Counted from the stretch's first letter, positions 26,601-36,628 are shown. The stretch: 64,000 bases of DNA from Lederbergia citrisecunda (GCF_018343695.1 NZ_JAGYPJ010000001.1:1251001-1315000); one strand, 5' to 3'. The notes: generated from the letters alone by a model not told the origin. Translations and numbers: made by a program.

Positions 26601-26772
26601 TTATTTATTACATTGTCTGCATTTTTTCTATGATACCTAAGGAAAAATGTAGACAATGTTACCTCTCTCGTTGAATTGTTTATGTAAAATGAAAACTTAA
26701 AAAACTCAAAACACAAGGAACCATAGCAAGTGGCATTTATCACTTGCTATGGCAAATATGAACACATCTTGT

Positions 26773-27846
26773 TTAATCTACTTTTACTCTCCACCCAAAT
26801 GGATCTTCGTGATTGCCTGTTTGGATGCCTGTTAATGACTCATATATTTTTTTCGAAATATCTCCTGTGTTTCCATTGTTAATAGTAATTTTTTCACCTT
26901 GCCAAAAGAGCTCGCCGATTGGAGAAATGACTGCGGCTGTTCCTGTACCGAATGCTTCCTCTAATTCACCTGCATGGTAGGCTTGGAAAATTTCATCAAT
27001 TGATATTCTTCTTTCAACGACTGGAATATTCCAATAGTGTAAAAGTTCTAATACCGATTTTCTTGTAATACCTTCTAAAATACTGCCATTTAATTCAGGT
27101 GTCACGACTTCTCCATTTATTTTAAAGAACACATTCATACTGCCAACTTCTTCAATATATTTATGTTCTTTTCCATCTAGCCAAAGAACTTGCGAAAAGC
27201 CTTCTGCTTCCGCTTCTTCTTGTGCTTTTAAAGATGCGGCATAGTTCCCAGCTGTTTTTGCATTACCAGTTCCACCTTTAACAGCACGGACAAATTCACT
27301 TTCAACGGCAATCTTAACAGGATTGATTCCTTCCTTATAATAAGCTCCAACAGGTGATAAAATAATCATAAATCTATACGTATCTGAAGGAGATACTCCT
27401 AAATAAGGCTCATCTGCAAAAATAAATGGACGAACATAGAGAGACGTGCCTTCTACGTTCGGAACCCAATCTTTATCTATGGAAATCAGCTTTTTTAAGG
27501 CAAATAAAGCAAATTCCTCATCGATTTCAGGTATGCATAACCTTTGATTAGAACGATTCAATCGTTTCATATTTTCATCAGGTCTAAATAATACGACTTC
27601 TTCTTCTTTCGTTTTATATGCTTTAAGTCCTTCAAAAACAGTCTGCCCATAATGAAAAATAATTGCAGCGGGGTCCAACATAATCGGCTGATAAGGAATA
27701 ATCCTTGCATCGTGCCAACCTTTTCCTTTCGTATAATCCATTACGAACATATGGTCCGTAAATACAGTACCGAAGGAAAGCTGGTTAAATGCAGGCTTTT
27801 CTTTTTTAGTTGTGCTTAGCTGTACATCAATTTGATAATCTTTCAA
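26773..27846 (-). CDS. ilvE: Branched-chain amino acid aminotransferase
   Basis: The roughly 357-residue class IV PLP enzyme interconverts Leu, Ile and Val with their 2-oxo acids using glutamate/2-oxoglutarate. FEGLKAYK, RPFIFADEPYLGV, VKGGTGNAKTAGNYAASL (region of the PLP Lys) and YIEEVGSMNVFF are close to B. subtilis YwaA/YbgE. GGAG abuts the first ATG (27853-27855) with no spacer; a TTG three codons later (27844-27846) is nine bases from it and is the better start. It follows proA by about 30 bp, so it is likely read from the same T-box-controlled promoter. Confidence 0.93.
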   Translation of the reverse strand: MKDYQIDVQLSTTKKEKPAFNQLSFGTVFTDHMFVMDYTKGKGWHDARIIPYQPIMLDPAAIIFHYGQTVFEGLKAYKTKEEEVVLFRPDENMKRLNRSNQRLCIPEIDEEFALFALKKLISIDKDWVPNVEGTSLYVRPFIFADEPYLGVSPSDTYRFMIILSPVGAYYKEGINPVKIAVESEFVRAVKGGTGNAKTAGNYAASLKAQEEAEAEGFSQVLWLDGKEHKYIEEVGSMNVFFKINGEVVTPELNGSILEGITRKSVLELLHYWNIPVVERRISIDEIFQAYHAGELEEAFGTGTAAVISPIGELFWQGEKITINNGNTGDISKKIYESLTGIQTGNHEDPFGWRVKVD

Positions 27847-27876
27847 AAATGCCATCTCCTTTTTTGTCTCCCTTAA

Positions 27877-29124
27877 TTATATACGTACTTGCCCATTCCC
27901 ATAAATAAAAAATTTACTTGAAGTAAGTGCTTGTAATCCCATTGGTCCTCTTGCATGTAGTTTTTGTGTGCTAATTCCAATTTCAGCACCATAACCAAAT
28001 TCGAAACCATCTGTAAATCTAGTTGAAGCGTTATGGTAAACAGCAGCTGCATCAACGCTGCTTAAAAAGATCGCTGCATTTTTTTCGTCGTCGGTAATAA
28101 TCGCTTCTGAATGTTGCGTTCCATATTTATTTATATGGTCGATAGCTTCTTCCAAGGAGTTTACTACTTTTACACTGACGGTTAACCCAAGGTATTCAGT
28201 CTCCCAATCTTCTTCAGAAGCAAGTTTTGCAGGAGGAATTACTTGGACAACTTTTTCATCACCATAGATCTCTACATTATTTTCATGTAGCTTTTCTAAA
28301 AGACTTTCGCCAAATTGGTTAAACCACTTTTCATGGATGAGAATTGATTCTATAGCGTTACACACAGAGGGACGCTGTAATTTTGCATTCAAAACGATTT
28401 CTTGTGTCATACCTTCATTACCGCTTTCATCAATAAAAATATGACAATTTCCTGCTCCAGTTTCAATAACTGGTACAGTTGATTCACGAACAACAGTATC
28501 TATTAAATTTTTCCCACCTCTTGGAATCAGAACATCTAAATATTCATTTAACTGAAAAAGTTCTTTAGCTGTTTCACGACTCGTGTCTTCGATAAGTTGA
28601 ATAGATTCAACAGGAACGACACTTTTTTCAAGAGCAGTATGAATTGATTTAATTAAAGCCATATTAGAAAACTTTGCTGAAGAACTACCTCTTAATATAA
28701 CTGAGTTTCCAGTTTTAAGAGCGAGTGTTGCAGCATCGATTGTCACATTTGGTCTCGCTTCATAAATCATCCCTATTACACCGATTGGTACACGTTTTTT
28801 ACGTATGAGTAAGCCATTGTCTTTTTCAATCGTTTCAAGCGTTTCGCCAATAGGATCTGTTAGTTCGATTAATTGATGAATCCCATGGGACATATCAATA
28901 ATTCGTTTTTCATTGAGCATTATGCGATCAAGCACTGCATCTGTTAACCCATTCTTTTTCCCTTCAACCAAATCCTTTTCATTTTCTAAAAGAATAGTTG
29001 CTTTGTCTTCTAGCAATTGACTGGCAATCAAAGCCAAAGCAGCATTTTTCTCATCAGCGGAAAGTGTTACGAGTGAATAACTCGCCAACTTTGCCGCTCG
29101 CCCTTTTCTTATTACCTCACTCAT
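27877..29124 (-). CDS. proA: Gamma-glutamyl phosphate reductase
   Basis: The 415-residue enzyme reduces gamma-glutamyl phosphate to glutamate semialdehyde with NADPH, step two of proline synthesis. [41 protein letters not shown], and RPSVCNAIE with the catalytic Cys are all intact, as is the C-terminal [13 protein letters not shown]. It lies 72 bp after proB and directly before ilvE. proC, the last enzyme, is not in the window. Confidence 0.96.
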   Translation of the reverse strand: MSEVIRKGRAAKLASYSLVTLSADEKNAALALIASQLLEDKATILLENEKDLVEGKKNGLTDAVLDRIMLNEKRIIDMSHGIHQLIELTDPIGETLETIEKDNGLLIRKKRVPIGVIGMIYEARPNVTIDAATLALKTGNSVILRGSSSAKFSNMALIKSIHTALEKSVVPVESIQLIEDTSRETAKELFQLNEYLDVLIPRGGKNLIDTVVRESTVPVIETGAGNCHIFIDESGNEGMTQEIVLNAKLQRPSVCNAIESILIHEKWFNQFGESLLEKLHENNVEIYGDEKVVQVIPPAKLASEEDWETEYLGLTVSVKVVNSLEEAIDHINKYGTQHSEAIITDDEKNAAIFLSSVDAAAVYHNASTRFTDGFEFGYGAEIGISTQKLHARGPMGLQALTSSKFFIYGNGQVRI

Positions 29125-29196
29125 TTCTACCCCTCCAATTTATCAATTACTATTAGTTGGTTATGGACAATCTGTTAATCTGAAGATTGAAATACA

Positions 29197-30297
29197 TTAA
29201 ACCTGCACCCAACGATTTCGATGTATTACTTCAATAGAAGGTGCAAGAGCTTCCATTCCTTTTTCATCATTTCTTCTTTTTATTTCCTTTTTTAATTCGT
29301 CGGAAGAATAGCTGACTTCTCCTTTTCCTATTAAACCATTAATCCCAAAGACTTCTACAACATCACCTTTTTGAAAGGTGCCATTGATTTTGAATACTCC
29401 TGCAGGTAATAAACTCTTTCCATTATAAAGAATCGCTTCTTCTGCACCTTGGTCGACGTAGATCTTCCCTGTTGATTCTGAATGGAAGGCAATCCACTGT
29501 CGGCTCGTATTGATTGGAGAAAAATCAGAGCTGGAAATATACGTGCCATCTCCATTACCGTGAAGGATATCCATCAATTTATCCGGTCCCTGCCCCTTTC
29601 CGATAAAAACAGGGACACCGAGAGAAGTAGCTGTTTTAGCTGCCAGCAATTTGGACCTCATTCCGCCTGTTCCGACTTTAGAACCTATTTCATTCGTTGC
29701 TGAAAGCATTTCATCTGTAATTTCATTTAATAAATCTAATTTCTTCGCCAGCGGATTTTGGCGAGGATTTGAATCATATAATCCGTTAATATCAGTTAAA
29801 ATAATGAGCTGATCTGCATGAACAAATCCACTTACTAGAGCAGAGAGCATGTCATTATCTCCAAAGGTCAATTCTTCCACAGAAACTGTATCGTTTTCAT
29901 TGATTATTGGCAAAATTCCGCGTTCAAGTAATTCCATAATTGTCGCATAAGCATTTCTGTATCTTTCCCGATTGGAAAAGTCATTTCGAGTTAGAAGAAT
30001 TTGTGCAGGAATTATTTCGTATTGGCTAAATTTTTCAATATACGATTGAATCAATACACTCTGCCCTACTGCAGCAGCAGCTTGTCTTCCTTTGATTGTA
30101 ACAGGTCTAGAAGGATATCCTAGACGAGCAAATCCGGCTGCAACTGCTCCGGAAGAAACCAAAATTACTTCATGCCTAGCTTTGCGAAGTTTAGCAACTG
30201 CTTGTACATGGTCATTTAGCTTCTCCTGATCAATTTCTCCCTTTTCATTTGTTAATGAACTACTGCCAATTTTTACAACAATCCGTTGCTTTCTCAT
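29197..30297 (-). CDS. proB: Glutamate 5-kinase with PUA domain
   Basis: The 366-residue enzyme phosphorylates glutamate to gamma-glutamyl phosphate, the committed step to proline. The kinase core has VVKIGSSSL at the N-terminus, [20 protein letters not shown] and the GTGGMRSKL loop. The C-terminal 85 residues form a PUA domain ([21 protein letters not shown]). I take the ATG at 30295-30297, since AAGGGGATAGGAG lies just upstream; a longer form would run into the leader. A T-box leader precedes it. Confidence 0.95.
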   Translation of the reverse strand: MRKQRIVVKIGSSSLTNEKGEIDQEKLNDHVQAVAKLRKARHEVILVSSGAVAAGFARLGYPSRPVTIKGRQAAAAVGQSVLIQSYIEKFSQYEIIPAQILLTRNDFSNRERYRNAYATIMELLERGILPIINENDTVSVEELTFGDNDMLSALVSGFVHADQLIILTDINGLYDSNPRQNPLAKKLDLLNEITDEMLSATNEIGSKVGTGGMRSKLLAAKTATSLGVPVFIGKGQGPDKLMDILHGNGDGTYISSSDFSPINTSRQWIAFHSESTGKIYVDQGAEEAILYNGKSLLPAGVFKINGTFQKGDVVEVFGINGLIGKGEVSYSSDELKKEIKRRNDEKGMEALAPSIEVIHRNRWVQV

Positions 30298-30335
30298 ACT
30301 CCTATCCCCTTGCACTTTACATTATATGGAAATGA

Positions 30336-30590
30336 TAAAAAAGCCCCTTCATCCCTTTGCTTAAGGACGAAAGAGCTTTGCTTCCGCGGTACCACCATAA
30401 TTAGATGTAATATCCATCTCACTTTGCCTCATAACGCGAGGTCTGCGCTTATGTTTTTTCATAAGACTCTAAAGGCAGGTTCTGTAGATTAATTGTGGCG
30501 AAACCTTTCAGCTCATAAATCTCGCTCTCTTTCACAACAAGGCCTACGTACTAGTCCTTCTTCAACGTTCAGTGATTTTATAATATTATG
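30336..30590 (-). promoter_or_regulatory. T-box riboswitch leader of the proB-proA-ilvE operon
   Basis: On the minus strand, GGTGGTACCGCGGAA (30382-30396) is the conserved T-box sequence that pairs with uncharged tRNA acceptor ends. It is followed by a terminator formed by AGCTCTTTCGTCC and GGGATGAAGGGGCT with a T run (30336-30380). The upstream 190 bases contain stem-I-like sequence, including GAGCGAG, AACCTGCCT and AGTGAGATGG. A CCT triplet in the candidate specifier region would read proline, matching proBA, but I cannot fold the leader to prove it. When tRNA-Pro is uncharged, the antiterminator should form. Confidence 0.9.
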
Positions 30591-30618
30591 ACGATGAAAT
30601 GATAAAAAGTCAAGTGGT

Positions 30619-30900
30619 TCAATCAAGATGCTGAGAACAATAATCCGCCACCATTTTTTCCTCTTCTTCATCCAACGCAAAATCCAAAAACTGGTTTGTC
30701 ACTTGTTCCATAAAATTATAATTTGCAACTCGCTTTTCATCTCCAATGATAGAAAAAATTACTCGTAATTGGATACCATTTTCCGAAAAAAGTTCATCAT
30801 CCTCAAGTACATCAAGATCGAGGAAAAATTCATATCGATCTCCTTCAAGAATTCCAGTTGGATCAAGCAGCTGCTCTACTGTATGTCCTGTAATTTCCAT
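30619..30900 (-). CDS. Small acidic cytoplasmic protein, unknown function
   Basis: The 93-residue protein is rich in Glu and Asp (LDVLEDDELFSENG; LDEEEEKMVADYC) and contains no membrane segment. The opening EITGHTVEQLLDPTGILEGDRYEF is reminiscent of short conserved Bacillaceae proteins of unknown function, but I cannot name the family with certainty. It lies 10 bp after the DedA-family gene on the same strand and is probably co-transcribed with it. Confidence 0.7.
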   Translation of the reverse strand: MEITGHTVEQLLDPTGILEGDRYEFFLDLDVLEDDELFSENGIQLRVIFSIIGDEKRVANYNFMEQVTNQFLDFALDEEEEKMVADYCSQHLD

Positions 30901-30910
30901 ATAAAAAAAC

Positions 30911-31522
30911 CTACTTCCTAAACAATCTTTTTTTCATAAATAGTATGGCTAACATTACTATTAATACTACTAAAATAATATATATGATATTTGAATAAAC
31001 ATCCATTATCTGAACGATATCTTCCCACGATTTTCCGACTGTAGCGCCTAAACGTATTAATACAATATTCCAAATGAACGTTCCAACAGATGTTAATAGT
31101 AGAAAAATACCAAAATTCATATGAGCCATTCCTGCTGGTATTGAAATCAAGCTTCGAACCAACGGAATAAATCGACAAAAGAACACGGTCCACATTCCAT
31201 ATTTGGCAAACCAAGCATCTGCCTTATGTAAATCATCTTTTGTTAATCTTAATATATGACCGTATTGTTCAACTATTTTTTCCAATCTATCGATATTGAT
31301 AAGATGACCAATTCCATATAACACAACTGCTCCAACAACTGACCCTAATGTGGCGAACCACACAATCCCTAAAACAGTAAGATTAGTTTTAGTCGTCATA
31401 AAGCCACCAAATGTTAAGATTATTTCAGAGGGTATGGGTGGAAAAATGTTTTCAATTGCGATTAAAAATAGGATTCCGATATAACCAAACTTTTCCATGA
31501 TCTCAATAATCCACGTTTCCAT
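30911..31522 (-). CDS. DedA (SNARE-associated) family membrane protein
   Basis: The 203-residue protein has the DedA pattern: a re-entrant hydrophobic region with FPPIPSEIILTFGGF, GSVVGAVVLYGIGH, and FFCRFIPLVRSLISIPAGMAHM, where the conserved Arg residues sit, followed by C-terminal helices. Members move lipid carriers; some Bacillus DedA proteins recycle undecaprenyl phosphate. I place the start at 31520-31522 (METWII) because TAGGAG is eight bases upstream. It is divergent from the amidase gene. Confidence 0.9.
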   Translation of the reverse strand: METWIIEIMEKFGYIGILFLIAIENIFPPIPSEIILTFGGFMTTKTNLTVLGIVWFATLGSVVGAVVLYGIGHLINIDRLEKIVEQYGHILRLTKDDLHKADAWFAKYGMWTVFFCRFIPLVRSLISIPAGMAHMNFGIFLLLTSVGTFIWNIVLIRLGATVGKSWEDIVQIMDVYSNIIYIILVVLIVMLAILFMKKRLFRK

Positions 31523-31656
31523 CTTGTACACTCCTAAAATAATCATTACTTTATCATATAGAAAATCGCCTAATTTTATTACTAGTTGCTAGAAGGACTT
31601 TTTAATCTAATGATATGGTAAGCTAATAATATACTATTTTGTGGAGGTTCGATAAT

Positions 31657-33042
31657 ATGGAAAATTTGTCGATTCGTTCGCTGAAAGAAGGTTATGAGAA
31701 AAAACTATTTTCTCCTGTTGAAATTACAAAAATGTATTTAGAGAGAATCCACCTTTTTCAGGACTTGAATGCATACATAACGATAACAGAAAATCTAGCA
31801 CTTCAACAAGCTGAAATCGCAGAGAAAAAATATGTAGCAAATGAAGCCGTGGGAACTTTAGAAGGAATCCCTCTCTCTTATAAAGATAATCTTAATACGA
31901 AAGGCATACGGACGACGAGTGGCTCCAAAATCGATGAGAATAATATCCCTAAAAAAGATGCTGGTGTTGTTCGCATCCTTCAAAGAGAAGGAGCTATTCA
32001 CTTAGGAAAAGTCAATATGCACGAATTTGCGTTTGGGATTACATCAAACAATCCGTTTTATGGACCTGTTAAAAACCCATGGAATAATGAATATTCACCA
32101 GGTGGATCAAGTGGTGGCTCAGGTGCAGCGGTTGCAGCTTCTTTAAGTGTAGCTTCGATAGGAACAGATACAGCTGGTTCCATACGCATTCCCGCTGCAT
32201 CCTGTGGTGTTATTGGATTAAAACCGACACACGGGTTAGTTGATGCTTCTGGGGTAAAACATATTTCTTGGACACTTGACCATATTGGCCCTCTAACTAA
32301 AAATATAGATGATTTGGCCATTATGATAGAGGCCATGACGGGTATAAATTATTCAACTAGATTGACAGAAGATATACGCGGATTAAGAATTGGTGTTCCG
32401 AAAAACTATTTTAATGAGGGAATTGACGAGAGTACTGCCACATTTTATAAGAAAGCATTAAAAGATTTTGAGAGTCTCGGAGCAATTCTTATCGAAATCG
32501 ATATCCCCTATTCGCTTGAGGATCTTGCTCTTTCCTTTGCGATTGGATTGTCAGAAGCTGGATTTGTACACGAAGAATCTATCTTATCTGAGTTAGATTC
32601 ATATGGTTTAGATGTAAAAGCTTCTCTTGAAAACAGCCACTCGATTCCAGCCATTGATTATATAAAAGCATTAAAAAGAAAAGATCAACTCACTTCACAA
32701 TTCGAACGGCTATTTGAAACAGTGGATGTCATCGCTACTCCTACTACACCAATCACTCCTCAAAAAATCGGTGAGGAAATAGTCGAGATTAATGGCATTC
32801 AAGATAGTGTATTTAATACGATGATTCGGCTTCCTGCTGTATTTAATTTAACTAGTCAACCCGCATTATCAATACCTTGTGGAGCAGCAGAAAACGGACT
32901 TCCCGTTGGATTACAGCTTGCTGCTGCACGTTTTAATGAACGAGTTTTGATTAGAGCTGGTTTTTCCTATGAACAAGCATTTTTACAATCATTTTACGAA
33001 AAAAGAAATAGAATATCGGAACTAGCTATTGAAAAAAAATAG
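31657..33042 (+). CDS. Amidase-signature family hydrolase (GatA-like paralogue)
   Basis: The 461-residue protein has the amidase signature catalytic triad: Lys in IPLSYKDN (near residue 75), and two Ser in SPGGSSGGSGAA and DTAGSIRIPAA (about 150-180). GatA also has this fold, but no gatC or gatB is adjacent, so a stand-alone amidase for a small amide is more likely. GTGGAGG is nine bases before the ATG at 31657; an upstream in-frame TTG overlaps that site. A terminator follows. Confidence 0.85.
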   Translation: MENLSIRSLKEGYEKKLFSPVEITKMYLERIHLFQDLNAYITITENLALQQAEIAEKKYVANEAVGTLEGIPLSYKDNLNTKGIRTTSGSKIDENNIPKKDAGVVRILQREGAIHLGKVNMHEFAFGITSNNPFYGPVKNPWNNEYSPGGSSGGSGAAVAASLSVASIGTDTAGSIRIPAASCGVIGLKPTHGLVDASGVKHISWTLDHIGPLTKNIDDLAIMIEAMTGINYSTRLTEDIRGLRIGVPKNYFNEGIDESTATFYKKALKDFESLGAILIEIDIPYSLEDLALSFAIGLSEAGFVHEESILSELDSYGLDVKASLENSHSIPAIDYIKALKRKDQLTSQFERLFETVDVIATPTTPITPQKIGEEIVEINGIQDSVFNTMIRLPAVFNLTSQPALSIPCGAAENGLPVGLQLAAARFNERVLIRAGFSYEQAFLQSFYEKRNRISELAIEKK

Positions 33043-33099
33043 GATTGTTTTCATATATGAATTATTTAGAGCATAATGAATGAAAAATATAATAAAGTC

Positions 33100-33133
33100 A
33101 AAACCGCCTAGTATCCAACTCAAGGGCGGTTTT
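33100..33133 (+). terminator. Terminator of the amidase gene
   Basis: AAAACCGCC and GGCGGTTTT pair over 9 bp around a 16-base loop, followed by ATTCTTTATC. It may also serve the opposite strand, where the small toxin-like frame ends at its base. Confidence 0.8.
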
Positions 33134-33212
33134 ATTCTTTATCTTTTAATGACAACACAGCTACAATCAATATTCCGAAGGAAATCATGATTGTTAATGC
33201 TTCATATACTGT
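33132..33212 (-). pseudogene. Holin-like type I toxin-type peptide with its start codon lost
   Basis: A minus-strand frame of 26 codons encodes TVYEALTIMISFGILIVAVL and then SLKDKE before TAA. This matches the very small putative holin-like toxins common in Bacillaceae, which begin MxVxEAL and end in a short charged tail. The codon where ATG is expected is TAG (33213-33215), so the peptide cannot start normally. An AGGAGGGAGGTG site lies just upstream and can pair with CCTCC to form a hairpin (33230-33245). It looks like a recently inactivated gene or a sequence difference worth checking. Confidence 0.55.
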
Positions 33213-33386
33213 CTAATACGGCAACACCTCCCTCCTATTTGGAGGACTATTTGCCGACCATCTAATCAGTAAACCAAATATGATTTAATGTTCTTGATAT
33301 AAAGAAATTAAGTGGAAATACTAAAAAATCTTAACTCTTATGATAAAATGATGTCTAGCTATTAACTTTTTTAGGAGGCTATGTAA

Positions 33387-33767
33387 ATGATTAATCAAGT
33401 TGGCCAAATCATGTTATATGTACAAAATCAAGATGAGTCAGTAAAATTTTGGACGGAAGAAGTAGGGTTCGTTATCATTTCAGAAACAGATACTGGTCAA
33501 GGAATGAGATGGATTGAAATTGCGCCATCAAAAGAAGCACAAACTAGTATTGTCCTCCACAACAAAGATTTAATCGCTAAAATGCAACCTGAATTAAATC
33601 TTGGTACACCTTCTTTAATGTTTTTCTCTGAAGATCTAGACAAGTTATATAAGGACTTGACAGATAAAAATATTACGGTCGGGGAAATAGTAAATATGCC
33701 ATCTGGAAGAGTATTTAATTTTGCTGATCGTGAAAATAACTATTTTGCTGTGATGGAGAGAAAGTAA
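33387..33767 (+). CDS. VOC (glyoxalase/bleomycin-resistance) family protein
   Basis: The 126-residue protein shows the two beta-alpha-beta-beta-beta halves of the VOC fold: QIMLYVQNQDESVKFWTEEVGF at the N-terminus and PSLMFFSEDLDKLYKDLTDKNI in the middle, ending NFADRENNYFAVMER with the metal-ligand Glu/Asp region. Members bind metals and act on small molecules or sequester drugs; this one cannot be assigned. TTTAGGAGG precedes the ATG. A terminator follows, so it is monocistronic. Confidence 0.88.
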   Translation: MINQVGQIMLYVQNQDESVKFWTEEVGFVIISETDTGQGMRWIEIAPSKEAQTSIVLHNKDLIAKMQPELNLGTPSLMFFSEDLDKLYKDLTDKNITVGEIVNMPSGRVFNFADRENNYFAVMERK

Positions 33768-33782
33768 TTCTGAAATAACTTT

Positions 33783-33815
33783 AAGAAATGCAGGGTATTG
33801 ATCCCTGCATTTCTT
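33783..33815 (+). terminator. Terminator of the VOC gene
   Basis: AAGAAATGCAGGG and CCCTGCATTTCTT form a perfect 13-bp stem with a 7-base loop, followed by ATTTTCGTT. Confidence 0.92.
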
Positions 33816-33895
33816 ATTTTCGTTCCTTTACTGATGTTCAAATGATTATTTTCATTTTCCATTCATTATAGGACCAGGTATTCTCTAACCAATCA

Positions 33896-34411
33896 TCAAA
33901 TCTCAGATAGTTCTTCCAACGTTTTTAATACATGATCAAGAAAATCTCCGATTTCATTCATATTTTCCTCGTTGATTTTATGTTTAAATCTAACTTCAAT
34001 TGTGTCAATGTAATCTGATCCTTCTTGTGCATACTTAAAACTCAAGGTTTGAGTTAATTCAATTTCATTTTCCCAAATAGAATTTAATGCTTGCTCAATG
34101 TCGTTGCACTGAATAGCTACATTATCGATGCGTTTATAAAATCGTAAAGTGATGGAACAACCTGGATTTGCACCTGGCCATTCTAATATTTCCTCTGCTA
34201 AATCCTCTATAGAAGCCTCTAATACTATTTCAGCTGTTATATCTGGGTGATCGACCAAAGCGAAGTGAATGGAAAAATCTCTAGCTAGAACCGCTAAATC
34301 CATTCGATCCACTCTGTCCAAAATGGTTATTATGTGATCGATATTATCAAGATCGTATATATGATTTTCGAATGCTACTTTTAAATTCTCAAAAACGGTT
34401 GGGTCGTACAT
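33896..34411 (-). CDS. Conserved-looking cytoplasmic protein, unknown function
   Basis: I do not recognise this 171-residue acidic protein. It opens MYDPTVFENLKVAFENHIYDLDN, shows alternating amphipathic helices and beta strands, and ends in a helix (GDFLDHVLKTLEELSEI). I chose the ATG at 34409-34411 because GGAGG lies six bases upstream, while the longer form has no ribosome site. No cysteine cluster or membrane helix is visible. It has no close neighbour on its strand. Confidence 0.7.
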   Translation of the reverse strand: MYDPTVFENLKVAFENHIYDLDNIDHIITILDRVDRMDLAVLARDFSIHFALVDHPDITAEIVLEASIEDLAEEILEWPGANPGCSITLRFYKRIDNVAIQCNDIEQALNSIWENEIELTQTLSFKYAQEGSDYIDTIEVRFKHKINEENMNEIGDFLDHVLKTLEELSEI

Positions 34412-34674
34412 ATTAGTCCTCCGATGGAAAGTATCTATGCTTCTCAAGATAGGCAGATATTTATTAGACATTGTTTTTTTTTAGTTAACATATTTCTATA
34501 TTCTGTATGTTGATTATCCTTGTTAAGCCATTTAGCTTCCAAGTACTTATTTTTCCTATACTAGTTAATTTTTCCACCTAAGCTAAAAAGATGAGACAAA
34601 ATGCTTCATCTCTAACATTACATCCAATAACTCATTCCTTTTAATTTATCACTAAATCTTAATAGAATAACGAT

Positions 34675-35559
34675 TCATTTTAAAAACGTTACCTTCAACT
34701 TAGTTTGCCAGCTATGAATTTCGCTAGCTACTTTTTCTGGGTGCTCCCAATGAACCATATGATTAGTCTCATCCATAGAAACAATCGTAACATCTTTTAC
34801 ATTTCGTCTTAATTCGTTTATTCCCCTTTTCCTAGCATTCTCTAAATCCATTGGAAGAGTTGAATGGATTAAAATCAGTGGTGATTTAATGTATGGGTAT
34901 GTTGTAATAAAGCTTTCTTTAAAAAATGCTTTAATAATAGATAATACAGTGAATTTTGAAGTGATAAGCTCATATTTTTCATATTTATTGAAAAGTGTTG
35001 ATACCATTAGTTCTATTTTTTCGTTCCATCGTTGTGTAAATTGTTTATACTCTCTTGCAACATCTTCCCAAGATTCGAAAACTGAAGAATGATCCATATA
35101 ATATTTCCAACCATTATATACTTTTGAAAATGTCATATCCTCCTGGAAATCTGGAAATGTATAGCCACCATCTAGTAAAATAACACCTTTAATTTTTTCC
35201 GAGTTATATTTTGCATAATGTAGTGCAATATCTGCTCCCCAAGAATGACCTAAAATATAGAAAGGTTCTTTTAATACGTGCTGAAATACATGATCATACC
35301 ATTTTACCAGCTTTGAAAATAAGTATTCATCTTTATTTTTAAACGGAGGTGTTTTTCCGTGACCAGGACTGTCGAATGCCAGAATATAATAATTTTCTTC
35401 TAGGTATTCAGCCATTTCAAAAAAGGCTGATGCACTATTACCAAGACCGTGTAAACATACTATCGCTGGTTTGTTACACTTACCCCATTCATAATAGTGG
35501 ACATTATACCCTTCTATTTCAAAAAATAATTCCCTTATGATTAACACCCAGTTCCTCAT
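34675..35559 (-). CDS. Alpha/beta-fold hydrolase
   Basis: The 294-residue protein has the classic pattern: oxyanion-hole HGLGNSA (residues 37-43), nucleophile elbow GHSWGAD (near 105), and C-terminal NHMVHWEHP carrying the catalytic His. An acid residue is expected in the stretch before it. A cap of about 100 residues (YNGWKYYMDHSS to KFTVLSIIKAFF) separates the two halves. It is most like small esterases or C-C hydrolases; the substrate is unknown. It lies about 70 bp downstream of the phosphotransferase gene on the same strand. Confidence 0.88.
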   Translation of the reverse strand: MRNWVLIIRELFFEIEGYNVHYYEWGKCNKPAIVCLHGLGNSASAFFEMAEYLEENYYILAFDSPGHGKTPPFKNKDEYLFSKLVKWYDHVFQHVLKEPFYILGHSWGADIALHYAKYNSEKIKGVILLDGGYTFPDFQEDMTFSKVYNGWKYYMDHSSVFESWEDVAREYKQFTQRWNEKIELMVSTLFNKYEKYELITSKFTVLSIIKAFFKESFITTYPYIKSPLILIHSTLPMDLENARKRGINELRRNVKDVTIVSMDETNHMVHWEHPEKVASEIHSWQTKLKVTFLK

Positions 35560-35632
35560 TATTTTCCTGACTATTTCTTGAAGTTAGTACGATATTCCTT
35601 CTTCAACAAACCTAATAGTCCTATCTGTAAAG

Positions 35633-36628
35633 TTAAAAGTTGTACAGGATACTTTCTCCATTTAAAAAGGGTTTGCAATGTAGTTTACAAAGCAATGGCA
35701 TGCGTTCTCTAATCCATGGGTGTACTTCTTCATTTTCCATCTGATTTGCATAATATCCCATTATCGAAATCAACATAAAACCTTCCACAATTAGTAATAT
35801 ATCTTTCGAATAAGTGGTGTTTCCAAAATACGCTTTCAAGAAAATATCTCTTGTTTCTGGAGTAGTATTCAAAGCACCCATAGCCACGTCTAAAAGATAA
35901 TGACCGTAACCAAATAGCCCAAAATCGATAAAAGCAATTTCCTCTTTCTCCGTCACAAGAATATTACCCATATTCAAATCTCCGTGAATAATTCCCCAAT
36001 CATCGGCGTTTTCCTTATTACCAAACAGACGTGAATGTATTAATTCGACTGTTTGAACGATAATATCGTACTCATGCCCCCTGAATAACCCTTTCTCCAC
36101 ACCTTTATATATATGAGCCAGCATATTCTCATTTTTATTTCTGCCGTAATGTGGTCGTGATTGTGTTATGTCATTATGTATTAAGCCCTTAAAATATTTA
36201 TGCAAATGGGCTAACTGAACTCCTAATTTAGTAACTAGCTCGCGATTCGAAAAATCTTCCCTTTGTAAATTTCTACCTTCAATCCATTTTAACAATGAAC
36301 AATAGATGGACTGGTCAGCTATAAAAGAATATTTAGTAATTAGTTGACTAGAATGGGTTTGCACTGGTTCTTGTACAATTAAATCAGTTTCTTCTGTCAT
36401 ATCTTGAAGTAGTGCTAGTTCGCAATGTACCCCTTCTTTTGTATGTTGCAATCCTTCCATATTTTTAGTGATTGGATGATGAACGCGAAATAAATAGGAA
36501 TGTTGTAAACTTGTATCGATGATTTTATATGTTAGATTTTCATTGTGTCTTATTAATGAGATTTGAGGAGCGTTTATGCCATACTCTTGAAGTATCCTTT
36601 TGAGTTCTGAATCATGTATAGATGCCAT
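35633..36628 (-). CDS. Aminoglycoside phosphotransferase (APH)-fold kinase
   Basis: The 331-residue protein has the APH/choline-kinase motifs IIHGDLNMGNILV (Brenner motif with catalytic Asp) and AFIDFGLFGYGHYLLDVA (metal-binding DFG-like Asp). The N-terminal lobe includes SYLFRVHHP, and GIHCEL-like VHCELALL follows. I place the start at the ATG at 36626-36628 because AAGGTGG is eight bases upstream; an earlier GTG overlaps it. These kinases phosphorylate small alcohols such as homoserine, choline or antibiotics. A resistance role is not implied by sequence alone. Confidence 0.85.
   Translation of the reverse strand: MASIHDSELKRILQEYGINAPQISLIRHNENLTYKIIDTSLQHSYLFRVHHPITKNMEGLQHTKEGVHCELALLQDMTEETDLIVQEPVQTHSSQLITKYSFIADQSIYCSLLKWIEGRNLQREDFSNRELVTKLGVQLAHLHKYFKGLIHNDITQSRPHYGRNKNENMLAHIYKGVEKGLFRGHEYDIIVQTVELIHSRLFGNKENADDWGIIHGDLNMGNILVTEKEEIAFIDFGLFGYGHYLLDVAMGALNTTPETRDIFLKAYFGNTTYSKDILLIVEGFMLISIMGYYANQMENEEVHPWIRERMPLLCKLHCKPFLNGESILYNF

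Noticed and set aside
26555-26743. 62-codon minus-strand frame upstream of the racemase remnant
   Set aside because: It overlaps the remnant in another frame, has low-complexity composition and no ribosome site.
31657-33042. Amidase as the GatA subunit of tRNA amidotransferase
   Set aside because: No gatC or gatB is adjacent, and the gene stands alone with its own terminator.
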